A stretch of 64,000 nucleotides of DNA from Sphingobacterium allocomposti (GCF_008124885.1 NZ_VNHX01000003.1:124001-188000), one strand, 5' to 3'. Shown: positions 32,314 to 41,219, counted from the stretch's first letter. The notes: a model not told the origin generated them from the letters alone. A program made the numbers and translations.

Positions 32314-33264
32314 CTAAATCATCTTTTCAATATGGTATTTGTTACGGTCGGTCGCGTTGCGGGATACCAGTTCCGCTATAAAGCCGGTAAGAAATAGCTG
32401 TGTTCCGATCAGAATAGCAACCAAAGAAAGATAAAACAGCGGCTGGTCGGTGACATTCCGATATGCTGATCCATTCGCTATGCTCATCAGCTTCTCGAAG
32501 ATCAGATAGCAGGTGATAAAGAATCCGACCAGGAAACTGAGAACACCGATGGTACCGAAAAAGTGCATCGGTCTTTTGCCGAACTTCCCAACAAAAAATA
32601 TGGAAAGCAGATCCAGAAATCCCTTAATAAAGCGGCCTGGCCCGAACTTGGTTGTTCCGTATTTGCGGGGATAATGCTGTACCACCTGTTCCTGAATCTT
32701 TTTAAAGCCGGCCCACTTCGCTAAAACCGGGATATAGCGATGCATTTCGCCATAGACTTCAATACTTTTTATAACATCTTTACGGTAGGCCTTCAGACCG
32801 CAGTTGAAGTCGTGAAGATTATGGATTCCAGACATGCTTCTGGTAACGGCGTTGAACAGTTTCGTCGGGATAGTTTTCGTCAGGGGATCATAACGTTTCT
32901 GTTTCCATCCCGATACCAGATCGGCCTGCTGATTGACGATACGGTCATACAGTTCCGGTATTTCGTCGGGACTATCCTGAAGATCGGCGTCCATCGTGAT
33001 AACGACCTCGCCCTCCGCAGCATTAAACCCAACATTTAATGCCGCCGATTTCCCATAGTTACGGCGAAACTTAATCCCGATAATCTCCTCATGCCCGCGT
33101 CGCAGCTCTTCTATCACCTTCCAGGATTTGTCACTGCTTCCGTCGTCTACCAATATTATCTCATAAGAAAATCCGTGTTTTAACATCACCCTGCGAATCC
33201 AATCCGTCAGCTCCGGCAAAGATTCTTCCTCATTATACAACGGGACAACAACTGATATATCCAT
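32314..33264 (-). CDS. Family 2 glycosyltransferase, DPM1/GtrB-like
   Basis: A 316-residue enzyme of the polyprenyl-phosphate glycosyltransferase group: MDISVVVPLYNEEESLPEL at the start, DADLQD as metal site near residue 90, and two C-terminal membrane helices. It likely transfers a sugar from a nucleotide to undecaprenyl phosphate. The open frame continues 75 codons upstream, but that part (for example KRPGTALRSDNEKGRLVEPD) does not look like the family, and the conserved start is at 33264. Confidence 0.9.
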   Translation of the reverse strand: MDISVVVPLYNEEESLPELTDWIRRVMLKHGFSYEIILVDDGSSDKSWKVIEELRRGHEEIIGIKFRRNYGKSAALNVGFNAAEGEVVITMDADLQDSPDEIPELYDRIVNQQADLVSGWKQKRYDPLTKTIPTKLFNAVTRSMSGIHNLHDFNCGLKAYRKDVIKSIEVYGEMHRYIPVLAKWAGFKKIQEQVVQHYPRKYGTTKFGPGRFIKGFLDLLSIFFVGKFGKRPMHFFGTIGVLSFLVGFFITCYLIFEKLMSIANGSAYRNVTDQPLFYLSLVAILIGTQLFLTGFIAELVSRNATDRNKYHIEKMI

Positions 33265-33518
33265 ATTAAAATTAAAGTCAAAATAATTCACACAGGCAGG
33301 GAGCACCGGGCGCACGGCAAAAATCCGTTCCAGAAAAAGCCTCAATGCCGCAGACCGCGAAGCAGGCATCAGTAATGTATGCGAGCCCGGTAGGTCCGGT
33401 TCGACAAGTCTTCCTTTTTCGTTGTCAGACCGTAGCGCCGTGCCTGGTCGCTTTAACGAGAGCGCCTTACCTCCCAATCTGTGATGCACCCGAAAACACC
33501 TTCTCGGCCGTCTCTTTT

Positions 33519-34151
33519 TTAGCCATTCCCGTCTTCCTGCACCGGCGTCGCGTCATTGCCCGTGTTACTTACATTTAAGAAGGCAGGTCGCTCCCGTTTT
33601 AGGATCGCCGCCAAGATAAGTGCAAACACAAAATACATAATGAGGCTAACGCCTAGTCCTTTCAACGTCTGTCCTACGGAGAAAGTACGCAATTCGTCGC
33701 GCGTCTTCTCGAGATCCGCGACCTGCTTGTCGATAAGGTCGTCGTCTGCGCCGACACTTTCCATAGTTTCGATCGTCATGTTGATCGTCTTGTCAAAGAT
33801 CACTTGCTGTGGCTCGGGGTTGATCAGGTTAAACAGTGCGCCGCCCACAGTCGAGATAACGACAGCGATAGCCAACATGATAAAGATATTTTTCAATGCC
33901 TGACTAAAGTTCCAAAATCCGCCTGCAGCCTTACGTAGTGACACGGCAAAATAGGCGGATAGGGCAATCATCAGGATTAATGTAAGTCCGCCGGTTACCA
34001 TCGAACTGGTTTTAAAGTTCGCACTATTCATGAGTACGTACATGGAAACAATGCTGATGACCAGGGAGATAATCCCTAAATAAATGCCAAATTTTACGCC
34101 TTCCTTTTTTACCTCGGCGGCCGGAAAGGTTCCATAGGGTTCTTGAATCAT
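33519..34151 (-). CDS. DUF4199 membrane protein
   Basis: A 210-residue inner-membrane protein with four hydrophobic segments (about 22-42, 50-72, 84-108, 165-190) and a charged loop of about 60 residues between the third and the fourth. DUF4199 is a Bacteroidota family of unknown function and is usually coded beside the pyrC-like and glycosyltransferase genes, as here. It starts four bases after the 222-residue gene. Confidence 0.85.
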   Translation of the reverse strand: MIQEPYGTFPAAEVKKEGVKFGIYLGIISLVISIVSMYVLMNSANFKTSSMVTGGLTLILMIALSAYFAVSLRKAAGGFWNFSQALKNIFIMLAIAVVISTVGGALFNLINPEPQQVIFDKTINMTIETMESVGADDDLIDKQVADLEKTRDELRTFSVGQTLKGLGVSLIMYFVFALILAAILKRERPAFLNVSNTGNDATPVQEDGNG

Positions 34152-34155
34152 AATT

Positions 34156-34824
34156 TTATCTATTAAAGTTTACAATAACTTGGTAAATAGCCGTGTCAAA
34201 TGATTTGTTGAGCGCGTTGTCTTCAAACTCGTTCAGTTGCTGCGACGAAGGAGATGGCTCCATAAAGAAGCTCACCATTGGATAAAACAGTTCTTTTAAG
34301 TCGTCTTGATAGGACAACGAAGCTGCAACTTTACTGATCTCTCCGTAACTACTTTCGACCAGTATCTGGTTGGCAATCACCTTCTCATAAATTGCATATT
34401 CGTCCTGAAATTCATCTTCCTCAACTAACAAGAACTCCTTTAGGTAGTCTTCCAATGAAGGCTCTATTTCGTCGTCAGCACATTCTCTAAGATATAAAAA
34501 TATATTCAACAATTCGGTACCTCTTTCAATGGTATCCTCTTCAATTGCTTCCCACTCCGGAGATTCAAGGTAGTCTTCTTCGAGCTTCTGCACGTCGGCC
34601 GCAAAAAAGTTGACCATCAGCAGGTCGAAGTACACTTCCCGCAGTTCCTCGAAACGCGGATGATTATCGAACGCGTCGTCCAGGGCCTGCACCTTATCCA
34701 TAAAAGGCGCCTCCTTATCGAACGCCGTTTGCAATAGACCGGCAAATACAGAGGCTTCGATACCTTCTGACGCTGCGTACGCTTCGATGCCCGCATCGAA
34801 AGCTTGTTTTACTTTTCCATCCAT
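34156..34824 (-). CDS. Conserved acidic protein of unknown function (222 residues)
   Basis: A soluble, strongly acidic and helical protein without known motifs (for example QKLEEDYLESPEWEAIEEDT, EPSLEDYLKEFLLVEEDEF). It is placed between the dihydroorotase homologue (three bases upstream) and DUF4199 (four bases downstream), so it belongs to the same operon. The gene order seems to be conserved in Sphingobacteriaceae, which argues for a shared process, but I cannot name it. Confidence 0.75.
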   Translation of the reverse strand: MDGKVKQAFDAGIEAYAASEGIEASVFAGLLQTAFDKEAPFMDKVQALDDAFDNHPRFEELREVYFDLLMVNFFAADVQKLEEDYLESPEWEAIEEDTIERGTELLNIFLYLRECADDEIEPSLEDYLKEFLLVEEDEFQDEYAIYEKVIANQILVESSYGEISKVAASLSYQDDLKELFYPMVSFFMEPSPSSQQLNEFEDNALNKSFDTAIYQVIVNFNR

Positions 34825-34827
34825 AGC

Positions 34828-36096
34828 TTATTTGTTTTCGACCAGTTGGCCATGATTAATTACTGCTCTTACTTTTCCCTGCAAACGCTGTCCAAGCACA
34901 GGACTGTTTGCTGCTTTTGATTTATTGGTATGTTGATCATACACCCATTGATCTTCCATACTGAAAAGCACCAGGTTGGCGGCACTTCCTTCTGTAATGC
35001 CGGGCACAGTCTGTCCAATAATCTGGCGCGGGTTAATCGCCAGTTTGGTGACAATATCCTCGGCAGAGAGTCCTGCTTTCACCAAAAAAGGCAACACGGT
35101 CTGCAATCCTATGATCCCCTCTTTTGCAATATGAAACTCCACATTTTTATATTCGATTTCATGCGGTGTATGCTGGGAAACCACCGCGTCGATGGTGCCT
35201 TCCCGTAGTCCTTCCAGCAAGGCATCGACGTCTCTTTGGGTCCGCAACGGTGGGTTAACCTTAAAATTACTATCGAAAGCGACCACCTCCGCATCCGTGA
35301 AAACCAGGTTATGCGCTGCTACGTCGCATGTCACCTGGATACCTTTTGATTTTGCTGTTTTTATCAGTTCGACAGACTCCGCTGTAGAAATGCTCGTAAA
35401 ATGAACGGGGGCCTCATTATATTCTGCCAGGAATAAATCGCGTGACACCATTAACGATTCTGCAAGGTTTGGTTTCCCTTTCATACCTAAATAGGTACTC
35501 ATCTCGCCTTCGTTCATCTGATGCCCGCCTGCAACCGAGTGATCTTCCGGAAAAGAAATGATTAGACCTTTAAATCCTTTCGAATAAAGCAATGCCCTGC
35601 TCATGAGACCAGCTTGCTGCAAACTGCGGTCGCCGTCGCTAAACGCGATCGCCCCTGCCTGCTGCATATCGTACAGCTCTGCCAGTTCATTTCCATCTCT
35701 TTTCTTGCTGATTGCGCCTATCGGATATACATCCACTAAATTTCCCCTGGCGGTGTTAACCAACAAAGACACCTCCGAACGGCTATGTATCGGCGGGTTG
35801 GTGTTAGGGTAAACCGCCACAGCCGTAAAACCTCCCGCCGCAGCTGCGGCAGTTCCAGTTGTCACGTCCTCTTTCGTCTCCAGCCCCGGCACTCCAAAGT
35901 TGGTATGCAAATCGAAAAAACCGACCGAAACGAAGCATCCTTTACCATCAACGATATGCGCATCTACATCTGCGGACGTGGTGGCGTCCGCAATTCGACT
36001 GATGTTCCCTTTTTCTACCAGAATATCAACGATATGGCCGTGTTGCAGGTGGCCGGGGGATATAAGCGTAGCAGAGGTGATTAGAATATTATCCAT
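34828..36096 (-). CDS. Dihydroorotase homologue, probably non-catalytic
   Basis: A 422-residue amidohydrolase-fold protein of the multifunctional-complex dihydroorotase type. The usual metal and catalytic residues are replaced: the HxH motif reads HTN (64-66, FFDLHTNFG), the PHH motif reads AHN (VAAHNLVF), and the catalytic Asp motif DHAPH reads QHTPH (VVSQHTPH). The carboxylated Lys cannot be placed with confidence. Such forms resemble PyrC' of Pseudomonas, an inactive partner that holds aspartate transcarbamoylase together. It is the first gene of the operon with the 222-residue protein and DUF4199. The catalytic loss is seen in the sequence; the scaffold role is inferred. Confidence 0.85.
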   Translation of the reverse strand: MDNILITSATLISPGHLQHGHIVDILVEKGNISRIADATTSADVDAHIVDGKGCFVSVGFFDLHTNFGVPGLETKEDVTTGTAAAAAGGFTAVAVYPNTNPPIHSRSEVSLLVNTARGNLVDVYPIGAISKKRDGNELAELYDMQQAGAIAFSDGDRSLQQAGLMSRALLYSKGFKGLIISFPEDHSVAGGHQMNEGEMSTYLGMKGKPNLAESLMVSRDLFLAEYNEAPVHFTSISTAESVELIKTAKSKGIQVTCDVAAHNLVFTDAEVVAFDSNFKVNPPLRTQRDVDALLEGLREGTIDAVVSQHTPHEIEYKNVEFHIAKEGIIGLQTVLPFLVKAGLSAEDIVTKLAINPRQIIGQTVPGITEGSAANLVLFSMEDQWVYDQHTNKSKAANSPVLGQRLQGKVRAVINHGQLVENK

Positions 36097-36301
36097 GAAT
36101 GTTCTTTAAACGAATTAGTGGTGAAAACAAAATAGCGTAAACAACGAGCTGAAAAGTCAAAAACGACGCAAGTAATTGTTGCATTTTTTCTTTTGGTAAG
36201 ACAATGAAATATGGAATAAAAAGATCCAAATCAATACGTCGTTTCATTGAAAAACAAATGTACAAAATTATATGGTAACCCTATTTCAAAAATAGCGGTT
36301 T

Positions 36302-36874
36302 TTATCTATCCTCTCCCCAGGAGTAGCTATCGATACGGATGTCGCATAGAGAAAGTACGCGATCTATCACGGTTGCAGCCAGATCTTCAAATGTCCTGGG
36401 CAGACTGTAAAAGGAAGGGCTTGCAGGACAGATAATGCCGCCGGAGTTGGTTATGATGTCCATATTCCGTATATGCATCGCATTCAGCGGCGTTTCCCGT
36501 GTTACTAAGACAAGGCGTCTTCGTTCCTTCAACACGACATCTGCCGCCCGCGTCGTCAGATCTGAGGAAATACCATGTGCTATACGCGCTAATGTGCCCA
36601 TGGAGCAGGGACATACGATCATAGTCTCGTAACGTGCCGATCCAGACGCGAACGGCGCCATAAAGTCGCTTTTCTGATAAAATTTAAACGGATAGGTCTT
36701 ATAATCCTCGGTTCCCAACTCAAACCTCCAGACATCCTTTGCATTGTCGGACATGACGACACCTACTTCTTCAACCTGGTCTGTCAAACAGGCCAGTTTA
36801 TCCAGTAAAACCTTTGCATATATTGCTCCGCTGGCGCCCGTAATGGCCACGACGATCTTTTTCTTTTCTTTCAT
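36302..36874 (-). CDS. ubiX: Flavin prenyltransferase
   Basis: Makes prenylated FMN from FMN and dimethylallyl phosphate for UbiD-type decarboxylases. A 190-residue Rossmann-like protein: VVAITGASGAIYAKVLLDKL at the N-terminus, CPCSMGTLARIAHGISSDLTTRAADV in the middle (FMN and prenyl site), and RRLVLVTRETPLNAMHI. The frame is open 21 codons further, but the ATG at 36874 precedes the conserved start. No ubiD is visible in the window. Confidence 0.93.
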   Translation of the reverse strand: MKEKKKIVVAITGASGAIYAKVLLDKLACLTDQVEEVGVVMSDNAKDVWRFELGTEDYKTYPFKFYQKSDFMAPFASGSARYETMIVCPCSMGTLARIAHGISSDLTTRAADVVLKERRRLVLVTRETPLNAMHIRNMDIITNSGGIICPASPSFYSLPRTFEDLAATVIDRVLSLCDIRIDSYSWGEDR

Positions 36875-36993
36875 AGCTTCCTTGGCAAAAGTAAAGAAAA
36901 CTTTCATGATTCCATTGAACCGTCGGCCGTCATCCACTTCTCAGAAGCCCTGAAAAGAGCGACCTACCTTTCTGGATATTGATGAACAGGTGT

Positions 36994-37063
36994 AAAAAAA
37001 GGGTCGAATATGAATATTCGACCCTACATCTACCTATGAAAAACATGCCCCTTGGGAAGGGCA
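36994..37063 (-). ncRNA. Predicted small RNA 3
   Basis: On the minus strand a full promoter (37067-37097) is followed by about 70 transcribed bases. The 5' part can form a hairpin with a C-rich loop (ATGCCC-TTCCCAAG-GGGCAT, partly upstream of the likely start). Then comes CATAGGTAGATGTA, and an intrinsic terminator GGGTCGAATA/TATTCGACCC around TTCA (37024-37001) with seven T. No ORF is present. It lies upstream of ubiX on the same strand but is closed by its own terminator. The same promoter plus terminator design is found for predicted RNAs 1 and 2. Confidence 0.75.
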
Positions 37064-37066
37064 TTA

Positions 37067-37097
37067 CAAAAGTAGGTTATAGTTGACGATATACAAA
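37067..37097 (-). promoter_or_regulatory. Promoter of predicted small RNA 3
   Basis: On the minus strand TTTG (37097-37094) and TACTTTTG (37074-37067) are exactly 19 bases apart, a full match to the consensus. Confidence 0.8.
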
Positions 37098-37379
37098 CCT
37101 TTACGCTAGGTTTTTCAACACTTGTAGAGCATTAGCTACAACACATAAAAAATTAAATGTAGAAACATCTTTTTTTTACGATCTTATTGATATACCGCCG
37201 GAAACACTAAAAATTTATTAATTGCTTTTTTGTCGGCAGACGCCCAAACTTTTCAAAACTAAAAGAGATTGTGTCGTTATAGCTTCAATTATACATTATG
37301 CACACTTAAAATGTTATTCACAATTGATTCTAATTTCGTATTTTTTTATTTAATTCGTAGGCGTCAATAGAAACAATCA

Positions 37380-38033
37380 ATGAGTTTATACAAGTTAGAA
37401 GAGTATATCGAGACCGGAAACCACCACGATTTGGAGGTGTTACTTCGTGCACAGCCGGAGTTATTAAGGGAGAAGACCAGCCACGATATATCTCCATTGT
37501 TGCTAGCCTGCTACTACCATAAAGATCAGGTTATTAAAACAATCTTAAACCACCTGACGACCATAACTATACATGAGGCCTGCGCAATCGGCCTCGCTCC
37601 ACAAATTGAGGCCATGGTGAAACAGAAGCCAGATGTAGTCGAAGAGTTTTCGTCTCATGGGTTTACCCCGCTGGGAATTGCCACCCACTTTGGACAGGAA
37701 GCAGTCGTTCGAACACTTTTAACAAAGCGGGCCGATCCCAACGTCTGCTCACAGAATGGCTATCATGTCTATCCGCTGCATACGGCAATTACGGGCCGTT
37801 ATGACCAAATCAGCAAAATGTTGATAGAAGCCGGCGCTGAAGTGAATGTTGTTCAGAACGCACGCATTACGCCTCTGCACCTCGCCGCACAACAAGGTAA
37901 CATTGACATAATCATCCTTCTATTGGAGAATGGTGCAGATATTAGCTTGAGGACCGACATGGGTATGACCGCTTCCGACCTGGCTTTTGAAAAAGGTTTT
38001 AAAGAGATAGCGGAGATACTGCGCGTCGCTTAA
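37380..38033 (+). CDS. Ankyrin-repeat protein
   Basis: A 217-residue protein with about five ankyrin repeats from residue 35 on; clear copies are HGFTPLGIATHFGQEAVVRT, then VYPLHTAITGRYDQISKML, and RITPLHLAAQQGNIDIIILL. No signal peptide is seen, so it is likely cytoplasmic and mediates protein contacts. The function is unknown. Its stop codon overlaps that of the convergent DUF2851 gene by four bases. Confidence 0.9.
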   Translation: MSLYKLEEYIETGNHHDLEVLLRAQPELLREKTSHDISPLLLACYYHKDQVIKTILNHLTTITIHEACAIGLAPQIEAMVKQKPDVVEEFSSHGFTPLGIATHFGQEAVVRTLLTKRADPNVCSQNGYHVYPLHTAITGRYDQISKMLIEAGAEVNVVQNARITPLHLAAQQGNIDIIILLLENGADISLRTDMGMTASDLAFEKGFKEIAEILRVA

Positions 38034-39307
38034 TGTCGGAGGATGGAAACGCCGATTGGACATTGCAGACATTTCCTGGCGTTACAATAGTTATATTTTA
38101 GATGTAACAGCCCTTGGGAATCCAAGGCGTTCGTTGCCGCTAAAGAATGCTTCGAAAAACTCCGGACAATATTGTTATCTTCTTTATCCAGCTCTTCCAG
38201 CCAATGAAAAGCCCTCCATTGCAGTTCTTCCTGTCCCATCTCTTTCCCGTATGCAAAGAGTACCGGAATAAAACAATTAATAATAAGGTGCTCTATAAAA
38301 CGTGTTGAAAGCTTCGTATCATGCTTCGGCGATTTCTTCTCCATATTAAAATGGTATTGCCAGAAGGGGGTGGCTCTGACACTCTTTAACATCTCGACAA
38401 GGGGCGTAATGTCGTTGGAAGACAACAATAAAGCAAAAATATATGGACTACTATTATATAGGGCCGCGAGCTGGGCTAGTCTATAGGTCGGAAAGTTATA
38501 TGGCCTCATCCGTAGGAACTTCCATTCGGCCGCCGATATTTCTGACAAGTTGTGCACCCTTTTCAGGTAACGGTATTCCTCCTGCAGCTCTTTCAGATAG
38601 GACTCATCGAGATCTTTCTGTAGGAAGCCGGCCTGTCCGAAAAACATGGCCTCCAGCTTGGTTGTATCCCCATGGTATTTCCAGACCAAAGTTAAGTCAA
38701 CTTTTTCTGCTAGTCTTTGAAAAACATCTGCATTAACCTTCGTGCCGAAGCTGCGACACAGTTGCTGAAAAAGGCCATATTCCCAGCCCTTCTGTTCTGT
38801 CACGACAATACGCCGTAGATCTCCTACCCGTTCTTCCAGCCGTAACACGGCCATACGCTGCAAAACCTGAACCTTCAAAACAGATGATACCGTATCGAGT
38901 TGCTTTGCACAGGGGATCCAAGCTCTGTGCAGCAACATCCGTTTATAGCGCTCTACCAGCTGCTTCGGCAGCAGCTCTTTGATCACCAACGTCGGTATCA
39001 TGGTTTTGTCCTGTCGGAAAGCGTCAATTGGAAAGGTGTATACAACATGTAAAATAACATTGTTGTATTGCTCATCCTGATCGTGCCCGTGCCTTGTCCA
39101 ATCCCGTCCATCGACATGGATTTCGACATGTCCGACCCAAAGCTTGTCGCCTATCAGCAACTGGCAGTACAAAAAATCCGGACCCGCGTTAATGTTGTGC
39201 TCGCCTACCTGCACAATCACGACCTTTTCACCCTCTGTATTATACAGGTCAAATTGGTTAAAAAGCCGAAACTGCCAAACAAAATGGAGTAGCTCTTCTG
39301 CAATCAT
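38030..39307 (-). CDS. DUF2851 family protein
   Basis: A 425-residue cytoplasmic protein of a Bacteroidota family. It starts MIAEELLHFVWQFRLFNQFD, and HVEIHVDGRDWTRHGHDQD near residue 58 is the most conserved part of the family. That part has a nuclease-like look (acidic and His residues), but no activity is known. The C-terminus carries CNARKCLQCPIG, a CxxxxCxxC cluster that may bind metal. It is convergent with the ankyrin gene. Confidence 0.88.
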   Translation of the reverse strand: MIAEELLHFVWQFRLFNQFDLYNTEGEKVVIVQVGEHNINAGPDFLYCQLLIGDKLWVGHVEIHVDGRDWTRHGHDQDEQYNNVILHVVYTFPIDAFRQDKTMIPTLVIKELLPKQLVERYKRMLLHRAWIPCAKQLDTVSSVLKVQVLQRMAVLRLEERVGDLRRIVVTEQKGWEYGLFQQLCRSFGTKVNADVFQRLAEKVDLTLVWKYHGDTTKLEAMFFGQAGFLQKDLDESYLKELQEEYRYLKRVHNLSEISAAEWKFLRMRPYNFPTYRLAQLAALYNSSPYIFALLLSSNDITPLVEMLKSVRATPFWQYHFNMEKKSPKHDTKLSTRFIEHLIINCFIPVLFAYGKEMGQEELQWRAFHWLEELDKEDNNIVRSFSKHSLAATNALDSQGLLHLKYNYCNARKCLQCPIGVSILRH

Positions 39308-39387
39308 AACTTAAAGTTATAAAAATTAACTATACATACGATAAATATAATTGTTTTTTTAGGTATATTCGTATAAGCGAGAATAAT

Positions 39388-40263
39388 ATGAACATGGATA
39401 TTAAGCACCTTAAAGCCGGCAAAGGGGTCCAATTGAACCGTATGCCCACCGATGTGTCCGATAAAATCAGTCCTGATTTTGCACAGGAAGAGTTAAAAAA
39501 GCTACGTAAAAAGTTGGCGAAACTTCAGGACGTCATGTATGCGCACAACCGCTATGCCGTATTGGTGTGTCTACAGGGCATGGACACTGCAGGAAAAGAC
39601 AGCCTCATCCGTGAGCTCTTTGAGGAGTTTAATGTCCGTGGCGTAGAAGTTAAAAGTTTTAAGACGCCCACTTCGCAGGAGCTTCAGCACGACTATCTTT
39701 GGCGCCATTACATAAATCTTCCTCCCAAGGGGAAATTTGGTGTTTTTAACCGTACGCATTATGAAAACGTACTGGTCACGCGGGTGCACCCTTCGTATCT
39801 TTTAAACGAACATATTCCCGGCATTACCTCGGTCAAGGATATCCCTGAGAATTTCTGGCGGCAGCGCTTCTCACAGATCAATAACTTTGAGCGGCATCTA
39901 ACGGACAATCACACGATCGTTTTTAAGTTCTACCTCCACCTAAGCAAAGCAGAACAAAAGAACAGGCTATTGAGAAGGCTGGAAAAGGAAGAACATAACT
40001 GGAAGTTTTCTCCCGGAGATTTAGCCGAACGTAAACTTTGGGGACGTTACATGGAATGCTACGAAGAAGCGATCCGCGAAACCACAAAACCGTACGCCCC
40101 ATGGTATATTATTCCGGCGGATAACAAGGATATATCACGGTATCTTGTTGCCAGGGTTTTATGGGACACCCTTTCGAAATACCACGACATCCAGTATCCG
40201 GAATTGGATGAAACTATTCAAGAACAGATTCAACATTATAAAAAAGAGCTGGAAAAGGAATGA
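39388..40263 (+). CDS. Polyphosphate kinase 2 family protein
   Basis: A 291-residue P-loop kinase that moves phosphate between polyphosphate and nucleotides. The Walker A motif is QGMDTAGKDSLIREL (about 65-79), the arginine region is FNRTHYENVLVTRVHP (about 128-143), and the lid region follows with EKEEHNWKFSPGD. A single PPK2 domain of this length fits class I or III enzymes, and I cannot tell NDP from NMP preference. It forms its own unit, divergent from the DUF2851 gene. Confidence 0.92.
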   Translation: MNMDIKHLKAGKGVQLNRMPTDVSDKISPDFAQEELKKLRKKLAKLQDVMYAHNRYAVLVCLQGMDTAGKDSLIRELFEEFNVRGVEVKSFKTPTSQELQHDYLWRHYINLPPKGKFGVFNRTHYENVLVTRVHPSYLLNEHIPGITSVKDIPENFWRQRFSQINNFERHLTDNHTIVFKFYLHLSKAEQKNRLLRRLEKEEHNWKFSPGDLAERKLWGRYMECYEEAIRETTKPYAPWYIIPADNKDISRYLVARVLWDTLSKYHDIQYPELDETIQEQIQHYKKELEKE

Positions 40264-40322
40264 GTTTAACGGGCGTCCGTCATCCGTTTGACGCATTTCT
40301 TATCTACAAGCTCGATCAGTTA

Positions 40323-41111
40323 TTAAAGCAGGCCGGCTGCTGCCCCGCCATCCAGCGGGATCGCCGCTCCTGTCAAAAAAGAAGCGTACTCCGACGCTAA
40401 GAACGCAACTAATGAGCCATACTCCCGCGGGTCGCCCAGCCGCTTCACCGGAATGGCCTCGATACGTCGCCTCTTCAATTCGTCGAACGGGATACCGGTG
40501 TCATCGGCCTGCTGCTTCAGCAGGCTATTCAACCGGTCAGTATCAAAGAATCCAGTTAAAATGGAATTAACAGTGATGCCATCCGATGCAACTGCCGATG
40601 CCAACGTCTTACTCCAGCTAACTAAAGCTGTCCGCATCGTATTTGATAACACTAAGGTCGCACTAGGTTCTTTGACCGTCATCGAGGATACGTTAATGAT
40701 ACGGCCAAAACCCTGATTCCTCATATGAGGGAGAGCGAGCCGGGTTGTATTTACAGCATTTTGAAATAAAAGCTCAAAAGCGCGTTGATAGTCGGTTTCC
40801 GTTTTTGTAAAAACTCCTCCAGCTGCGGGTCCGTTGGTGTTATTTACCAAAATATCGACATGGTTTACCGAAAAAAAACGTGCCATGCACTTATGGTGCT
40901 GATCATAGTCTTCAAAATCCGTTACGATATAACGGTGATGTTGCTCCTGGTCCACCGGAAGCTCTTTCAATGCAGCTTTCAGCCGGTCCTCGCTTCGTGC
41001 CATCAAAACCACGCTTGCACCACTCGCCGCCAGCTGCTGTGCGATAGCCTTTCCTATGCCGGCCGAACTTCCACCGACCAGTGCTGTTTTCCCTGTTAAT
41101 GTAATATTCAT
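40323..41111 (-). CDS. SDR-family protein lacking the usual Tyr-Lys pair
   Basis: A 262-residue Rossmann-fold protein of the short-chain dehydrogenase/reductase family. The cofactor motif GGSSAGIGKAIAQQL is intact, as are the NTN region (LVNNTNGPAAGG) and the Ser strand INVSS. The usual YxxxK is not present: the matching helix reads VLSNTMRTALVSWSKTLA, with Asn and Arg in place of Tyr and Lys. An SDR subgroup annotated as FabG-like shows this change; their reaction is not clear to me. The C-terminal PLDGGAAAGLL is typical of the FabG-like group. Confidence 0.85.
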   Translation of the reverse strand: MNITLTGKTALVGGSSAGIGKAIAQQLAASGASVVLMARSEDRLKAALKELPVDQEQHHRYIVTDFEDYDQHHKCMARFFSVNHVDILVNNTNGPAAGGVFTKTETDYQRAFELLFQNAVNTTRLALPHMRNQGFGRIINVSSMTVKEPSATLVLSNTMRTALVSWSKTLASAVASDGITVNSILTGFFDTDRLNSLLKQQADDTGIPFDELKRRRIEAIPVKRLGDPREYGSLVAFLASEYASFLTGAAIPLDGGAAAGLL

Positions 41112-41186
41112 TGAGTAGATTTTTTTCTAGTCCTATCCCACCGTTAAAATAGTGATTTTACTAGTATACGGCAACCGTTAAATTAA

Positions 41187-41213
41187 AAGAAGCGAGAACG
41201 GGTCTCGCTTCTT
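41187..41213 (-). terminator. Terminator of the first susC-susD operon
   Basis: GAAGCGAGA (41189-41197) and TCTCGCTTC (41203-41211) form a stem with a five-base loop, extended by A-T pairs. On the minus strand it is followed by TTTTAATTT, seven bases after the susD stop codon. Confidence 0.8.
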
Positions 41214-41219
41214 CTATTA

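Larger units (their letters stand above)
36875..37379. other. Intergenic region between ubiX and the ankyrin gene
   Basis: 505 bases without a gene. It holds the third predicted small RNA and its promoter (36994-37097). From 37100 to 37379 it is AT-rich with T runs. TAATTTCG at 37332-37339 is one base off a -7 box for the ankyrin gene. A short repeat AAACCT/AGGTTT lies near 37096-37113. Nothing else is seen. Confidence 0.6.

Noticed and set aside
33265..33489. N-terminal extension of the DPM1-like glycosyltransferase
   Set aside because: The family starts at MDISVVVPLYNEEE (33264). The extension is low in family likeness and is best explained as untranslated sequence.
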